A stretch of 64,000 bases of DNA from JAGQOZ01 sp041399205. GTDB lineage: Bacteria; Planctomycetota; Planctomycetia; Pirellulales; Pirellulaceae. The position numbers and the translations under genes are program-made. Below are positions 51,308 through 61,789 of this stretch, one piece after another. The DNA lies in contig JAWKTK010000023.1 in NCBI GenBank assembly GCA_041399205.1, positions 96,314 to 160,313 on the forward strand, written 5' to 3'. Position 1 is the first letter of the stretch. Every line of letters starts with the position of its first letter. The notes beneath the pieces are model-generated. The model did not search any database. It saw only the letters and a program-made list of their open reading frames with translations, and had not been told where the DNA came from.

Positions 51308-53275
51308 TTAGGGCGATGTGGCGACGTTTGTCGGTGAAAACGCAGTACCGGCGTTGGCCAAGAGCGAATTCAGCTTCTGCCGCAAATCTGAATCTGGCGC
51401 GTTGACGAGTGGTTCCAGCTCGTCCAAGAACTGCACCACTTCCAACCGGTTTGTCCGACCAGTCTGGACAACTCGCAGCTTGGGGTGAGATGTCGGCAAT
51501 GAGATTTCATCGTCGTCGAAAATTTCTTCATAGAGCTTTTCACCGGGACGCACTCCTACGATAGTGGTCTGCACTTCCTGGCGAGTGAATCCGGACAGGC
51601 GAATTAGGTCATTGGCCAAGTCGATAATTCGTACCGGCTCACCCATTTCCAAAACAAAGATCTCGCCGCCATTGCCTTGTGTGGCTGCTTGTAGGACCAG
51701 TTGCGAGGCTTCCGGAATGGTCATGAAAAAGCGTCTCATTTCCGCGTGCGTCACGGTAACCGGCCCGCCTCGGCGAATTTGATCCTGAAAGATTGGGACA
51801 ACGCTACCGTTCGAACCTAAAACGTTTCCGAAACGGACAACGACAAATCGAGTTGCCGATATGGCGGTCATGGAATGCACGTAGCGTTCGCACAGTTTCT
51901 TACTAATTCCCATCATGCTAGTTGGTTTCACCACTTTGTCCGTCGAGATCAAAATGAATCGATCAACATCGTATTTGTGCGACAGATCGGCCACTATTCG
52001 AGTGCCAAAGACATTGTTTTTGATGGCTTCGCCTACGTTGCTTTCCATCAGCGGAACGTGTTTATGAGCGGCCGCATGAAATACAATGTTTGGTTCGTGT
52101 GTTTGGAAAATGACGTTCATCCGTTCTTCGTCACAGACGTCTGCAATGCATGCATGACACGGCGTATGGGGAAAATCACGCGACAATTCGCGTTCAACCT
52201 GGAATAAATTGTTTTCGGCTCGTTCCAGCAAGACCAGTCGCTCGGGATGATGTCGCAAAATCTGCCGACAGACTTCGGAACCGATGCTCCCTCCCGCGCC
52301 CGTAACCATGATTCGACGCCCTTGAACCATGTCGGCGATTGCGGCCGTATCTAATTCGATTGGTTCGCGTCGAAGTAGGTCATTGATTTCCACGTCACGT
52401 ACTTTTAATTCGAACGAACCTTCCAAGAGTTGGTTGATTGGAGGCACCATCTTGACCCTAATATTGGACTTGCCACATTCGATGTACAGCGTACGCAAAG
52501 CTTTCCCGACAACGCTTCCCACAATGACGAAGACTTCGCAAACATGTTTTCTTGCCGCAATCGTCGCGACGTCATCGGGCGTTCCCAGAAACGGAATTCC
52601 CGTCAAGCACGATCCTTCATAGGCCGGGTTCATGTCCAAAAAACCAACCACGTGAAGCTTCAGATCTGGTGACGAATGAATTTGCTGAGCTAGTGCTGCT
52701 CCGTCACCACTAGTACCTACCACCAACACACGACGACGGCGTTCGCTGCTTAAGGCCGGTAAATACTGTTCGCGTAAGACGCGAACGATGGCTCGTGATC
52801 CGCCTATGGCCATAATGGTGATTCCCCAGTCCACTAGCAGGACACTGGCCGGCATTCGGTGTTCCGGAAGAATCACAATGTCGCACACAAAAACTGCAAT
52901 TGACGAAATGGTGGCGGCCTGAACCAGTTTTCCCAGGTCCGCAAAAGTGAGGAATCGCCATCGCAAGCGAAAACTTCCTAATGCCAAGAAGACTATGACT
53001 TTTAGCGGAACAATCCACCAGATCTCTTGTTTGATTGCCAGGAACGACAAGTCAGGGATGTTGAATTGAAACAGCAGTGCCAGTGACAAGAATAGAGACA
53101 GAACGAAAATGGTAGCGTGGATTGCCAATAGACCATAAAGGCGTCCTGCACTGGTCCATTTGGAGCGCCAATGTTGTTCCGTTAGAATCTGTTCAAATGG
53201 GATCCCAACGAACCGACGAAAACTATTGGGTTCGTTTTGAATTTTACTATGACTCTCTACGTCAATCCAAGACAT
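51308..53275 (-). CDS. membrane nucleotide-sugar epimerase/4,6-dehydratase (CapD/WbpM/FlaA1 family)
   Basis: 655 aa, intact and of normal length. Four membrane spans lie in the first about 170 residues (LLAIHATIFVLSLFLSLALL; LKVIVFLALGSF; IAVFVCDIVIL; LVDWGITIMAIGG). A first Rossmann domain follows (VLVVGTSGDGAALAQQI), then the catalytic SDR domain: IMVTGAGGSIGSEVCRQIL, FHAAAHKHVPLME, STDKVVKPTSMMGISKKL, VVRFGNVLGSNGSVVP. It probably converts UDP-GlcNAc to a 4-keto-6-deoxy sugar. It is first in the minus-strand run, so the operon promoter should lie just above 53,275. Confidence 0.92.
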   Translation of the reverse strand: MSWIDVESHSKIQNEPNSFRRFVGIPFEQILTEQHWRSKWTSAGRLYGLLAIHATIFVLSLFLSLALLFQFNIPDLSFLAIKQEIWWIVPLKVIVFLALGSFRLRWRFLTFADLGKLVQAATISSIAVFVCDIVILPEHRMPASVLLVDWGITIMAIGGSRAIVRVLREQYLPALSSERRRRVLVVGTSGDGAALAQQIHSSPDLKLHVVGFLDMNPAYEGSCLTGIPFLGTPDDVATIAARKHVCEVFVIVGSVVGKALRTLYIECGKSNIRVKMVPPINQLLEGSFELKVRDVEINDLLRREPIELDTAAIADMVQGRRIMVTGAGGSIGSEVCRQILRHHPERLVLLERAENNLFQVERELSRDFPHTPCHACIADVCDEERMNVIFQTHEPNIVFHAAAHKHVPLMESNVGEAIKNNVFGTRIVADLSHKYDVDRFILISTDKVVKPTSMMGISKKLCERYVHSMTAISATRFVVVRFGNVLGSNGSVVPIFQDQIRRGGPVTVTHAEMRRFFMTIPEASQLVLQAATQGNGGEIFVLEMGEPVRIIDLANDLIRLSGFTRQEVQTTIVGVRPGEKLYEEIFDDDEISLPTSHPKLRVVQTGRTNRLEVVQFLDELEPLVNAPDSDLRQKLNSLLANAGTAFSPTNVATSP

Positions 53276-54318
53276 GGTTTATCCTTTGGTTCAGCCACAC
53301 AATTGAAATGAAGGCCAGATGCATTGCCGGACGAGAATTTGTTGCAACACAAGTCGAGCTTTAGGTGGACGGCGGTTGCTTCGACTTTTCGCTTAACCGT
53401 AACGCGTTTCCAATGACCTAAGCAAATGGAGTTCGTGCTGCGAATTGGGCCGCATCGTACCGAGGGGAATGGCTACTGTTCCGCTACGGAGTTTTCGGAA
53501 GGCCGTGTAGCCAACAGGATATTCCGTACACCGCGGTAAATCTGTACCAACGTGGTGCGGCTGCTTGCAGGCCACGTTTTCGAGTCGTTCGGAACAGTAA
53601 CAACACTAACGAACCGGTGTGTTTGCTATTTGGCGCGGACTCCGTCCCCGTCGTTTATGCAACGAATTTTCATTCTCAGAAGATTTAGCTGGCAAAGATG
53701 GGCGATCCGCCCGTCGTTCGCACGCTGAAACAAATATTGGTAATTCATTGCCATCCCTTGCGTTGGTTCGTGAAATCCGTTTCCACGTCAGTTGCGTGAA
53801 TTATCCGTCAAATCCAATGACTGCAAAGGAACGCTCTGGACGAGCTCTGAGGGTCCTTTCGCTGATAGACGTCATTGAAAACCACGGACTTTCGCGTCAA
53901 ACAGCCAAAACTGCGTTTGTGGATATATGCAATCGTGTTTCGGTCGAAGTAGAAGCGACAACACCAGCGATCGACATGCTACGTAACAAGCGCCCTTTGC
54001 AATGTCTTGTTACGCTTCGCTTACAACGCCCAGGGTGACGTTCTCGGACAATCTTCGATGACACGGCGCAGCGAGCCTTCGGAAAAACGACACTTTGATC
54101 CGCAGATGGGACTGGCCACCAAAGCGTTTTTACATGGATTTATTCGCGCCTCGGTGAAACCGGTAGATTAGGCAAAAGAGATGGGCCAACTAGTCGCCAA
54201 TGGTAGAATCCACCGCATTCAAATAGTTTTTTCGCTTATTCGACTGAACGTTCGTTTCAAGCAGAATCGTTCGGGTGGAAGAACATGGGATGTTTCGACA
54301 TTTCAAGGAGAACCTATT
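53276..54318. other. long stretch without a recognisable gene
   Basis: The left side should hold the promoter for the minus-strand EPS run. On the plus strand a frame is open from 53,619 to 54,038, with a fairly protein-like part (ALRVLSLIDVIENHGLSRQT; VSVEVEATTPAIDMLRN), but there is no good ribosome-binding site and I do not recognise it. It may be a decayed gene. Nothing else stands out. Confidence 0.35.
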
Positions 54319-55080
54319 GTGCCGGAAAACGCGACCCCTTGCCGCTCTACTACCAAATCCAATTTCACTCAACGCCCGCCTTACAATCTCAAGTCCGAAA
54401 TTCACCCGCCAAGAAATCTTTCGTCCACGTTGCGACTTAGCCTAACGAATCTGTTTCAAGCTCGGTTGTATGCAATTGATTTGTCGCGGGATGAGTGGGA
54501 ATTTGCCACGGATATTGCTGGTCTTCATGAACTTGGCATCACGGATAATGACCTCCGTTGGATGCTTGGCAAGGGCTGGCTGCAGCACGCATACGAAGTC
54601 ACAAAACCAATCGATAGCAATCGTCAATTTCTGCCCGGCGGGCTTTGCCTGACAACGCAAAGCTGTTTCACGTTGACGCCCGTAGGAGCCTCCATTGCCG
54701 AACAAATCTGCCATGAAAATGCTTGTGGAATGCCAAACGGAAATGGAGAGATTCCTGAATTGCCCGAACCGACTCCGCATTGGGATCCCAGCCGAAACCA
54801 ACTGTCCTTCTTTGATGTTGTGGTAAAAGAGTTTCGACTCCCATCCCCCAACCAAACCAAGATTCTCGCGGCGTTTGAAGAAGAACACTGGCCGACACGA
54901 ATTGACGACCCACTTCCCTGTTCGCCAGAACTTGAGTCGAAAGACCGTTTGCGTTTCACCATTAAGAGCCTCAACAACAACCAACGGCATTGCCTTATTC
55001 GGTTTCGCGGCGATGGAAGTGGACAAGGAATTCTTTGGGAGCCGCGGTCCGATCGAAAAATGGCACGTTCACAATCGTAA
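54319..55080 (+). CDS. planctomycete conserved hypothetical protein
   Basis: About 253 aa from GTG 54319, chosen because AAGGAG lies 8 bases upstream. It has no known catalytic motif. The C-terminal half carries a pattern I recognise from many planctomycete genomes: PHWDPSRNQLSFFDVVVKEF, then FRLPSPNQTKILAAFEEEHW, PTRIDDPLP, LRFTIKSLNNNQ and IRFRGDGSGQGILWE. The end looks like a small winged-helix fold, so a DNA-associated role is possible but unproven. It is intact. Confidence 0.7.
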   Translation: MPENATPCRSTTKSNFTQRPPYNLKSEIHPPRNLSSTLRLSLTNLFQARLYAIDLSRDEWEFATDIAGLHELGITDNDLRWMLGKGWLQHAYEVTKPIDSNRQFLPGGLCLTTQSCFTLTPVGASIAEQICHENACGMPNGNGEIPELPEPTPHWDPSRNQLSFFDVVVKEFRLPSPNQTKILAAFEEEHWPTRIDDPLPCSPELESKDRLRFTIKSLNNNQRHCLIRFRGDGSGQGILWEPRSDRKMARSQS

Positions 55081-55111
55081 ATTTCAACGCCAAGACAATG
55101 AGGAGAATACG

Positions 55112-56436
55112 ATGAGGTATTTCTTTCTTGCCGGTGTCATCTGGGGTTTGGTTGTAACAGGATGCACTCAAAACCAAGCGACGACGAAACGCACAAAGCC
55201 GTATAGCAGGCACGTGACATGGAAACCAGCCATCGATGCACCGTCCCCCAACAAAAACGACGATTCCAACTTTTCACCAATGGCCACGAGTGTTCAGCTC
55301 GGCTCGCCTGAATTACTTGGCGGTATTCCCGGGACGGGACCATTGACCAAAGCAGATCTGACGGCATGGCTTGAAGATTCAGGCACTTGAGATTCGAACT
55401 GCCATTGTGGTTCACGCCGGGGGCAGGGCAGGTCAAAAACCTGGTAACCAATCCCATGACTCGAGCCAAGATCGAACTTGGCCGTCAACTTTTCTTTGAT
55501 CGGCGTCTTTCCGCCGACAATTCGGTTAGCTGCGCAAGTTGTCACGAACCCGACAAGGGTTATTCGGTAGCTACACCGTTCGCTGTCGGGATTCATGGTA
55601 ACAAGACGAAACGAAACCCGCCAACACTGCTGAATCGGGTCACGCTTTCGTTGGGAGATGATAAACAGTTCTGGGATGGACGAGGTTTGTCGGTGGAAGA
55701 CGCACTGCTCCACGCACTGGCAGATCCAACAGAGATGGCGGCAACGCCAGAGGTCACGATCGAATTATTGAATTCGATTGGAGGGTACCGAATGCAATTC
55801 GAAACGATCTATGGTTCCGTATCTTGGGCGGCTATCGGCGATTCGATAGGATGTTTCGTGCGAAATCTGGTCACCGGCACGTCACCCTACGATTACCACG
55901 GACGTTGGCAAACCATCAAAGATGCAGACCCGGAAGACATGGCAAACGATCCGGAATATCCCGCTGCGTACCAACAAGCAAAGTCCGACGCGGAAGCATT
56001 TCCGATGTCGGCAAGTGCAGTGCGAGGCGAAGCTTCCTTTTTCGGTAACAAGGCATGGTGCAGTGCTTGCCACAACGGCGTGAATTTCACGGACGAACTT
56101 TATCACAATACGGGAGTTGGTCTAGATTCAGACGCACCAGACTTAGGGCGATACTCAATTACTCAGCGAATAGGTGATTGGGGTGCCTTCAAAACGCCAA
56201 CGATTCGCAACGCCGTTTACACAGCACCTTACATGCATGATGGCAGCCTTGCATCACTTGAGGACGTTGTGGCCTGGTACGCACACGAAGGTCTTCCAAA
56301 TCGAAATCTAGATTACCGTTACGAACGTATCCAGCGAGACGAATTGAATTCGCAAGACCAGCAGGATTTGGTCGAGTTTATCAAGTCTTGCAGTGGGCCG
56401 TTGCCCAATGTAGAAACCGGTCGTCTCCCACAGTAG
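55112..56436 (+). pseudogene. di-haem cytochrome c peroxidase (MauG/CcpA family) lipoprotein, one frameshift
   Basis: ATG 55112 after AGGAG. Lipoprotein signal FLAGVIWGLVVTGC. The N-terminal extension ends in GIPGTGPLTKADLTAWLEDS. At about 55,387 the frame changes (ACTTGAGA) and continues FELPLWFTPGAGQ and NPMTRAKIELGRQLFFDRRL. Two haem sites are present: CASCH (near 55,530) and CSACH (near 56,065). The distal Met/Tyr region reads TPTIRNAVYTAPYMHDGSL. It reduces peroxide in the periplasm or oxidises a partner protein. Everything but the one frameshift is intact. Confidence 0.82.
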
Positions 56437-56493
56437 ACAAACGCTAGTCAGGAACGGTGCGACTTCAATGAGATGTATGGTATTCACGTACAT

Positions 56494-56520
56494 GGCGAAT
56501 TCCGCTACGGGAAATTCGCC
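56494..56520. terminator. hairpin between cytochrome peroxidase and PEP synthase genes
   Basis: GGCGAATTCC pairs with GGAAATTCGCC (one bulged base) around the loop GCTACG. It lies about 60 bases after the peroxidase stop and 85 before the next start. No run of T follows, so it may be a terminator or a mobile palindrome. Confidence 0.45.
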
Positions 56521-56605
56521 TTCACGGCGATGGGATGTCATGTTGTCATGTTTCATATTGAAGTGACGCTGCAATTGCAAAACGTCATCCGCAAAGGATT
56601 CTCTT

Positions 56606-58948
56606 GTGACATACAATTCCGTTGTACAGGCAACTGACTTTATTCGCTGGTTCGATCAAATTGGCATCGAAGACGTTCCTGTCGTTGGTGGTAAGAACGC
56701 GTCACTAGGGGAAATGTATCGCGAATTGGCTTCGCAAGGCGTCAGGGTTCCAAATGGCTTTGCGACCACGGCTGACGCGTATCGCTACTTCCTGCATTGT
56801 TCGGGATTAGATGAAAAAATTCCGCAAATACTTGCCGATCTTGATTCCAGCGACATTGAAAACTTGCGCCAGCGTGGCAGTCAAATGCGACATGCAATCC
56901 TTAACGCCGAATTGCCCGTCGAGCTAGATCAAGCCATTCTCCAAGGCTATGAACACCTGTGCCGCGAACGATCTGACGTGGCGGACGTTGCCGTACGAAG
57001 CAGTGCTACGGCGGAAGACCTACCTGAAGCAAGTTTTGCCGGCCAACAGGAAACGTATTTGAATGTTCGAGGTCCAACACAATTGCTGGACGCTTGTCGG
57101 CGTTGTTTCGCTTCTTTGTTTACCGACCGAGCGATTTCATATCGTGATCAACGCGGATTCGATCACGCCAAGATCGCCCTTTCGATCGGAATTCAGCGCA
57201 TGGTGCGTTCGGACGTCGGTGCGTCCGGCGTTGCATTTTCGATTGATACGGAAAGCGGTTTTCGCGACGCCGTGTTAATCAATGCCGCTTATGGCCTGGG
57301 GGAAAACGTGGTTCAGGGTGTGATTACGCCCGACGAATTCTGTGTCTTTAAACCCACACTTCGCAATGGCTACCGGCCGATATTGCGGAAGGCGCTGGGC
57401 AGTAAGGAATTTAAGCTGATCTACGATATCGGCGGTAGCAAAATGACCAAAAACGTACCGGTGCCTGACAACGACCGAATGCGTTTTGCAATCGGGGATG
57501 ACGATATCCTCCAATTGGCGCAATGGGTCTGCAAGATTGAAGACCATTTTTCTAGCAAGCACGGACAACCTTGCCCCGTGGACGTCGAATGGGCCAAAGA
57601 CGGCTTTACCAATGAATTATTTGTCGTCCAAGCTCGTCCGAAAACTGTCCAGTCGCAGAAACTTCAAACCAAGCTGGAACGCTTCGAATTGACTGAACGT
57701 GGAACGCCGTTGGTTACCGGTAGTGCTGTCGGCGAACGAATTGGAGCGGGCCGTGTTCGTCTCATTCGAGATGTGCATCAGCTCAACGAATTTCAGTCGG
57801 GCGAAGTGTTGGTGACCGATAAAACAGATCCGGATTGGGAGCCAATCATGCCCGCAATTGTTGGTGCCAGCAACGCAACCGACGATTTGGCAGATGGACG
57901 CGAAGTGACTGTGTGTTGCGCGGAAGGTGAAACTGGCGTCGTGTATGACGGATCGCTGTCATTTCAAGTGAATTCGATTGACCTCGAATCGCTCGTTCGC
58001 CCCAAGACCCAGGTCATGCTGAACGTTGGCACTCCGGACGAAGCGTTTTCTCTTTCGTTTCTGCCCAATGACGGTGTCGGTCTGGCACGCGAAGAATTCA
58101 TTATCGCCAATCACGTCAAAATCCACCCACTGGCCCTACTCGATTAGGATCAATTGAAACCGAGCCTTCAGCGAGAAATCAATGAGATCACGCAAGGCTA
58201 TCCGGAAAAGCCACAATTCTTCATCGACAAACTTGCCGAAGGCGTGGCAACGATTGCCGCGGCCTTTTACCCCAAAGATGTAATCGTCCGATTGAGCGAC
58301 TTTAAGACCAACGAGTACGCAAACTTAGTCGGCGGAACGGCGTACGAACCAATCGAAGCGAACCCCATGATCGGGTTTCGAGGTGCATCGCGATATTATG
58401 ATCCGCGGTATCAGCGAGGCTTCCGGCTAGAATGCCTGGCGATGAAAAAAGTACGTGACGAAATGGGGCTCACCAATTTGAAACTGATGGTTCCATTTTG
58501 TCGAACTATCGAAGAAGGCAAGAAGGTGCAAGACGAACTCGCCAAACATGGACTTGTACGAGGCGAACGTGGTTTAGAGATTTACGTAATGTGCGAAATT
58601 CCCAGCAACGTGATTTTGGCTGACGAATTCGCTGAAATCTTCGATGGATTCTCAATTGGTTCAAACGATCTGACGCAGTTGGTGTTAGGAGTTGATCGCG
58701 ATTCAGAAATTGTTGCCCATGTATTCGACGAACGAAATTCGGCGGTCAAACGCCTGATCGCCGACGCTATTCGCGTGGCTCATGCAAAGAAATGCAAGAT
58801 AGGTATCTGCGGCCAAGCGCCCAGTGACTATCCTGAATTCGCACAATTCTTGGTCGAACAGGGCATCGACAGTATTTCTGTAACTCCTGACGTGGTCTTG
58901 AAAACGACGCTGAATATTGTGGAAATCGAGCGACAAATGGCGAGGTGA
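56606..58948 (+). pseudogene. ppsA: phosphoenolpyruvate synthase lacking the phosphohistidine loop, with an in-frame TAG
   Basis: GTG 56606 follows AAAGGA. The enzyme makes PEP from pyruvate and ATP for gluconeogenesis. The ATP-grasp domain is complete (GGKNASLGEMYRELASQGV; VAVRSSATAEDLPEASFAGQ; AYGLGENVVQG; VDVEWAKDG). In the central swivel domain, TDPDWEPIM is followed directly by PAIVGASNATDDL; the block of about 26 residues that normally holds the catalytic His (GGRTCHAAI in relatives) is absent, with frame kept (near 57,850). At 58,145-58,147 a TAG interrupts LALLD/DQL in the same frame. The C-terminal TIM barrel is otherwise complete (FRGASRYYDPRY; CEIPSN; GSNDLTQLVLG; catalytic GICGQAPSD). 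It overlaps the PSRP gene. As written it cannot be active. Confidence 0.88.
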
Positions 58949-59781
58949 TGAAGACGAACCGACGACACCGCAAGCTCTCGATTGTCATTTTGTCTGGCGG
59001 AAGTGGCCGCACTGCCGATCAATTGCTCAAAGCGGCTTTAGTACAATTCGAAGATGTATCGATCGAGCTGGTAAGGAAGTCCCACGTTCGACGAATTTCT
59101 TCGGCAGAAAAAATCGTGAAACAAGCTGCGGAAAAACAGGCAATTGTTTTCCATTCGTTGGTCGTTCCCAAAATTCGTGAAGCCGTTAGTAAGAAACTGG
59201 ACTTACTTCAAGTTCCTGCTGTCGACTTGTTGGGTCCGGCTGTCGCCGTTCTGGCGGATCACCTCAAGATGGCCCCGAAAGGCCAAGCCGGCTTGCTTTA
59301 CGAATTGAATCGGGAACAGTTTGACCGTTCAGATGCGATCGACTACACGCTGGCACACGACGACGGTCAGCGTACCCAAGACTTGGCTCAAGCTGACGTA
59401 GTGGTGGTTGGTGTTTCTCGAGTTTCTAAGAGTGTGACGTGTTGCTATCTGGCAATGCGAGGTTGGAGGGCAGCGAATGTTCCTTTAACCACGAGCCCAA
59501 TCCCGCTACAGCTCGAACGAATAGATCCCAAACGCGTGATCGGTTTGACAATGAACGTCGCGCGCCTCTGTTCGCTATGAAGGACCCGACTCGAGCGAAT
59601 ATCAGTCCGACCCGTTGATGGCTATGCCGAGCAATCCGATGTGTCTCGCGAAGTAGCTCAAGCTGCTGAGACAATGCGACAGCGTGGCTGGAGATCGATT
59701 GATGTTTCCTACAAGGCCGTCGAAGAGGTCGCTCGCGAAATCATGCAGCTGGTAGGGGCAACTCGCGTACGACGCTCGTAA
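58948..59781 (+). pseudogene. ppsR: PEP synthase regulatory protein (kinase/pyrophosphorylase, DUF299), in-frame TGA
   Basis: Starts at ATG 58948, sharing one base with the PEP synthase stop (TGATG); GTG 58945 is an alternative. It regulates PEP synthase by ADP-dependent phosphorylation and phosphate-dependent reversal. The family P-loop is VVVGVSRVSKSVTCCYLAMRG, preceded by AHDDGQRTQDLAQADV. At 59,578-59,580 a TGA follows MNVARLCSL, and the same frame goes on with RTRLERISV, YAEQSDVSREVAQ and RGWRSIDVSYKAVEEVA, the normal C-terminus, to TAA 59,779. A CGA-to-TGA change would explain it. Its target next door is also broken. Confidence 0.85.
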
Positions 59782-60156
59782 AACTTCCGCGGTACATCCG
59801 TCGTCCCGACGAGTTGTGCCTCGCGGATTCTCAGGCAAATAGTCTTCTCATTCGAAATGGCAATTGATCGGTGAATGTCACCAAGCGAGCTTGGTCACGT
59901 GCTGGATACGTCGTTGCGTTGCGTTTTCATAAGTTATTGTACCGGCAACACATGCCGTAGCCTAAAGACTGATTTGAGGGTTTGCTAATGACGAAATGAC
60001 GACAACTTGACAGAGATGTAAGCTGGCAAGCTATTGAGGGTCCGATGGTTGGATCTACAACTTGCAACAGCGACCGTCAATTCGACCGCTTCGACAAAAG
60101 CCACAACGGTCAAAGTCGAAGTAATTCATATCGCGAATCGTATAGGAAATCTAAAG
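59782..60156. other. intergenic region
   Basis: I see no gene or clear structure. The next gene's frame is open from about 60,045 but without family resemblance before 60,157. Confidence 0.4.
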
Positions 60157-60695
60157 ATGCAGAAAACTATTGCTTTTGTTTGGCAACACTGTTAACCGTC
60201 GTCACGCATTGCCATGCACAACTGACAGCCGATCAAATCAGTTACTCGCCAACACCCGTCGCGAAAGGCTTCAATATCATTCACTGCGGGGCGTGCGGAG
60301 ACTTAGACATTTGGGCGGCCAACGGTGTACAAGTGACAACGTTGGAAATCGTTTCGACCGGCGGATTATTCCGAGGAACAAAAGAAGATTTTTCTTCAAC
60401 GTTTAACGGACTATTCGACGTTTATACTCCGGAAAAGGCGTTTAAGCTGGCCCCAGCTGGGTTTGGTCTCGATCAAACCACCTTCGGCAATCTTGGGGGC
60501 GCAGGTAATAACCTTACTTTCGAAGATTTGGTACAGGATCTGCGAATCTCCGGTTCGCTAGTCGGCGGTGGGTCCTTGGCCGATGCGCCAGGCGGAGTTT
60601 GGATTGTTTCTGCTGTGCCCGAACCAGGAACTCTTTCAATGCTAGGACTTGCCGCCGGTTCACTTCTTCTGTGGTTTCGAAATCGAAGTCGGTGA
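60157..60695 (+). pseudogene. PEP-CTERM secreted protein, early frameshift
   Basis: The likely start is ATG 60157 (MQKTIAFV). A one-base change near 60,182 leads into ATLLTVVTHCHAQ, completing a signal peptide. The mature part has CGACGDLDIWAANGVQV and Gly-rich beta-type sequence (GVWIVSAVPEPG). It ends with a PEP-CTERM sorting signal: VPEP, hydrophobic TLSMLGLAAGSLLLWF, then RNRSR. An exosortase would cut and anchor or release it; none is in the window. The protein is short (about 180 aa) and of unknown function. Confidence 0.75.
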
Positions 60696-61170
60696 TTTCG
60701 GCGAAAAAACTCTCTGACTTTGCAGATCTTACGCCTGCAGAGTCTCCTTTCCAGCAGCTCGAACTCGTCGTTTGGGCGGCTTTTCCATTTGAGTCAACGG
60801 TGCGTCGTAATCTTCAAGCAATCATGGCGTAGTGAATAACAAAGGTTCCGATATCCCGGACTTTGCAACACCGCGACGCCCAGATCTCGAGCGATGGATG
60901 CGAATCGTCTCGCGTTTGCCAGCCGACCGCTGAACTTGGTTCGCACGGAGTCTGGATCGAATTGCCCGTCCGTCAAGGCCGTTCGGCACGTAAACAGGGA
61001 CGCCAAGTTCACCGTTACTGAATATCTCTGCAGTGAACGAGCCTTCAATTCGCTGATCAACAACAGCAATGGATCGTCCAGTTGTCCGTCTTGCACTAGC
61101 CGATCCATGGTTCGTTCGAATGACGTAAAGCGGCGATTCGGAAGAAGTGCCACGCCCGGTTCACGAGGCG
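60696..61170. other. stretch upstream of the IS66 remnant, no clear gene
   Basis: Frames are open on both strands (plus from 60,894; minus 61,153-60,794) but neither resembles a family I know, and both overlap. It may be the eroded front of the IS66 element. Confidence 0.3.
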
Positions 61171-61445
61171 TCGTTCATGATCACGTGGTCGAATCAGAAC
61201 CGATTTTTCTGTGCACGGAACCGACCGACCGACCGACCGACATGCGTCGCGGATCTTGTGAGTTGTCGGCCATCATCCGAGAAGAAAAATGCGCCGTCGA
61301 CCCAACGGACGGCAGCCTGTTCCTGTTCGTCAATCGGCGGCGAGATCGCATGAAACTGTTGCACTTCGCGGACGGCGGTTTTTGGCTCTGCTATCGACTG
61401 CTCGAAGCCGTCACGTTGGAAATGCTCGCATCGTCCGACGGTTGA
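61171..61445 (+). mobile_element. IS66-family TnpB (Orf2) fragment
   Basis: The frame carries EPIFLCTEPTD, MRRGSCELSAIIREE, then DPTDGSLFLFVNRRRDRMKL and LHFADGGFWLCYRLLE, the order seen in IS66 Orf2 proteins. A (GACC)n tract at 61,219-61,241 inserts extra residues between TEPTD and MRRG. Several expected residues are changed (RGFDGL in relatives, here RGSCEL). There is no transposase (TnpC) after it and no terminal repeats are visible. A remnant. Confidence 0.7.
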
Positions 61446-61789
61446 CCTCCGAAATCTATGTAGTCTTAATTCGGCAGAAAATGCGATCAGAATTCGACTG
61501 TGACACAACAGTTTTGGGGAGACGCTTACAATTCATCGCATCATGCTTTCCGCGCTGGAAACATTGCGGCCCCATTCAAGCGAAGTCAGCACGCGTCAAA
61601 CATGCAATCGGTTGTGTTCTGTAATTGCCGGAGATCTCAATTAGAACTATGATGGCTTCACTTTGGTAAACCGGGTCATAGAGGGCTCGCGTTCGTATGT
61701 TTCAGACAGCCAAATACAATACGCGCCGTACGGATCAATGGCGCGGACTGATATATGGCAGGAATCGACACGGCGCAGGAGGTGGCGGC
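61446..61789. other. intergenic region
   Basis: Contains no gene I can support. It presumably holds the promoter for the two-gene unit that follows. Confidence 0.35.

Noticed and set aside
55385..55392. Two separate genes: a small lipoprotein and a cytochrome peroxidase
   Set aside because: Family members have the lipoprotein leader, the GIPGxGPLT region and the haem domain in one chain. The overlap of a few bases with a TTG start is better explained by one frameshift.
59570..59590. TGA in ppsR as selenocysteine or recoding
   Set aside because: No Cys is expected there in relatives, no SECIS-like hairpin is evident just after it, and the partner gene has a TAG as well. Arg-to-stop by one transition is simpler.
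61219..61241. Short (GACC)n tract as a phase-variation switch
   Set aside because: It lies in an IS66 remnant that is already degraded, so slippage would have no product to switch.
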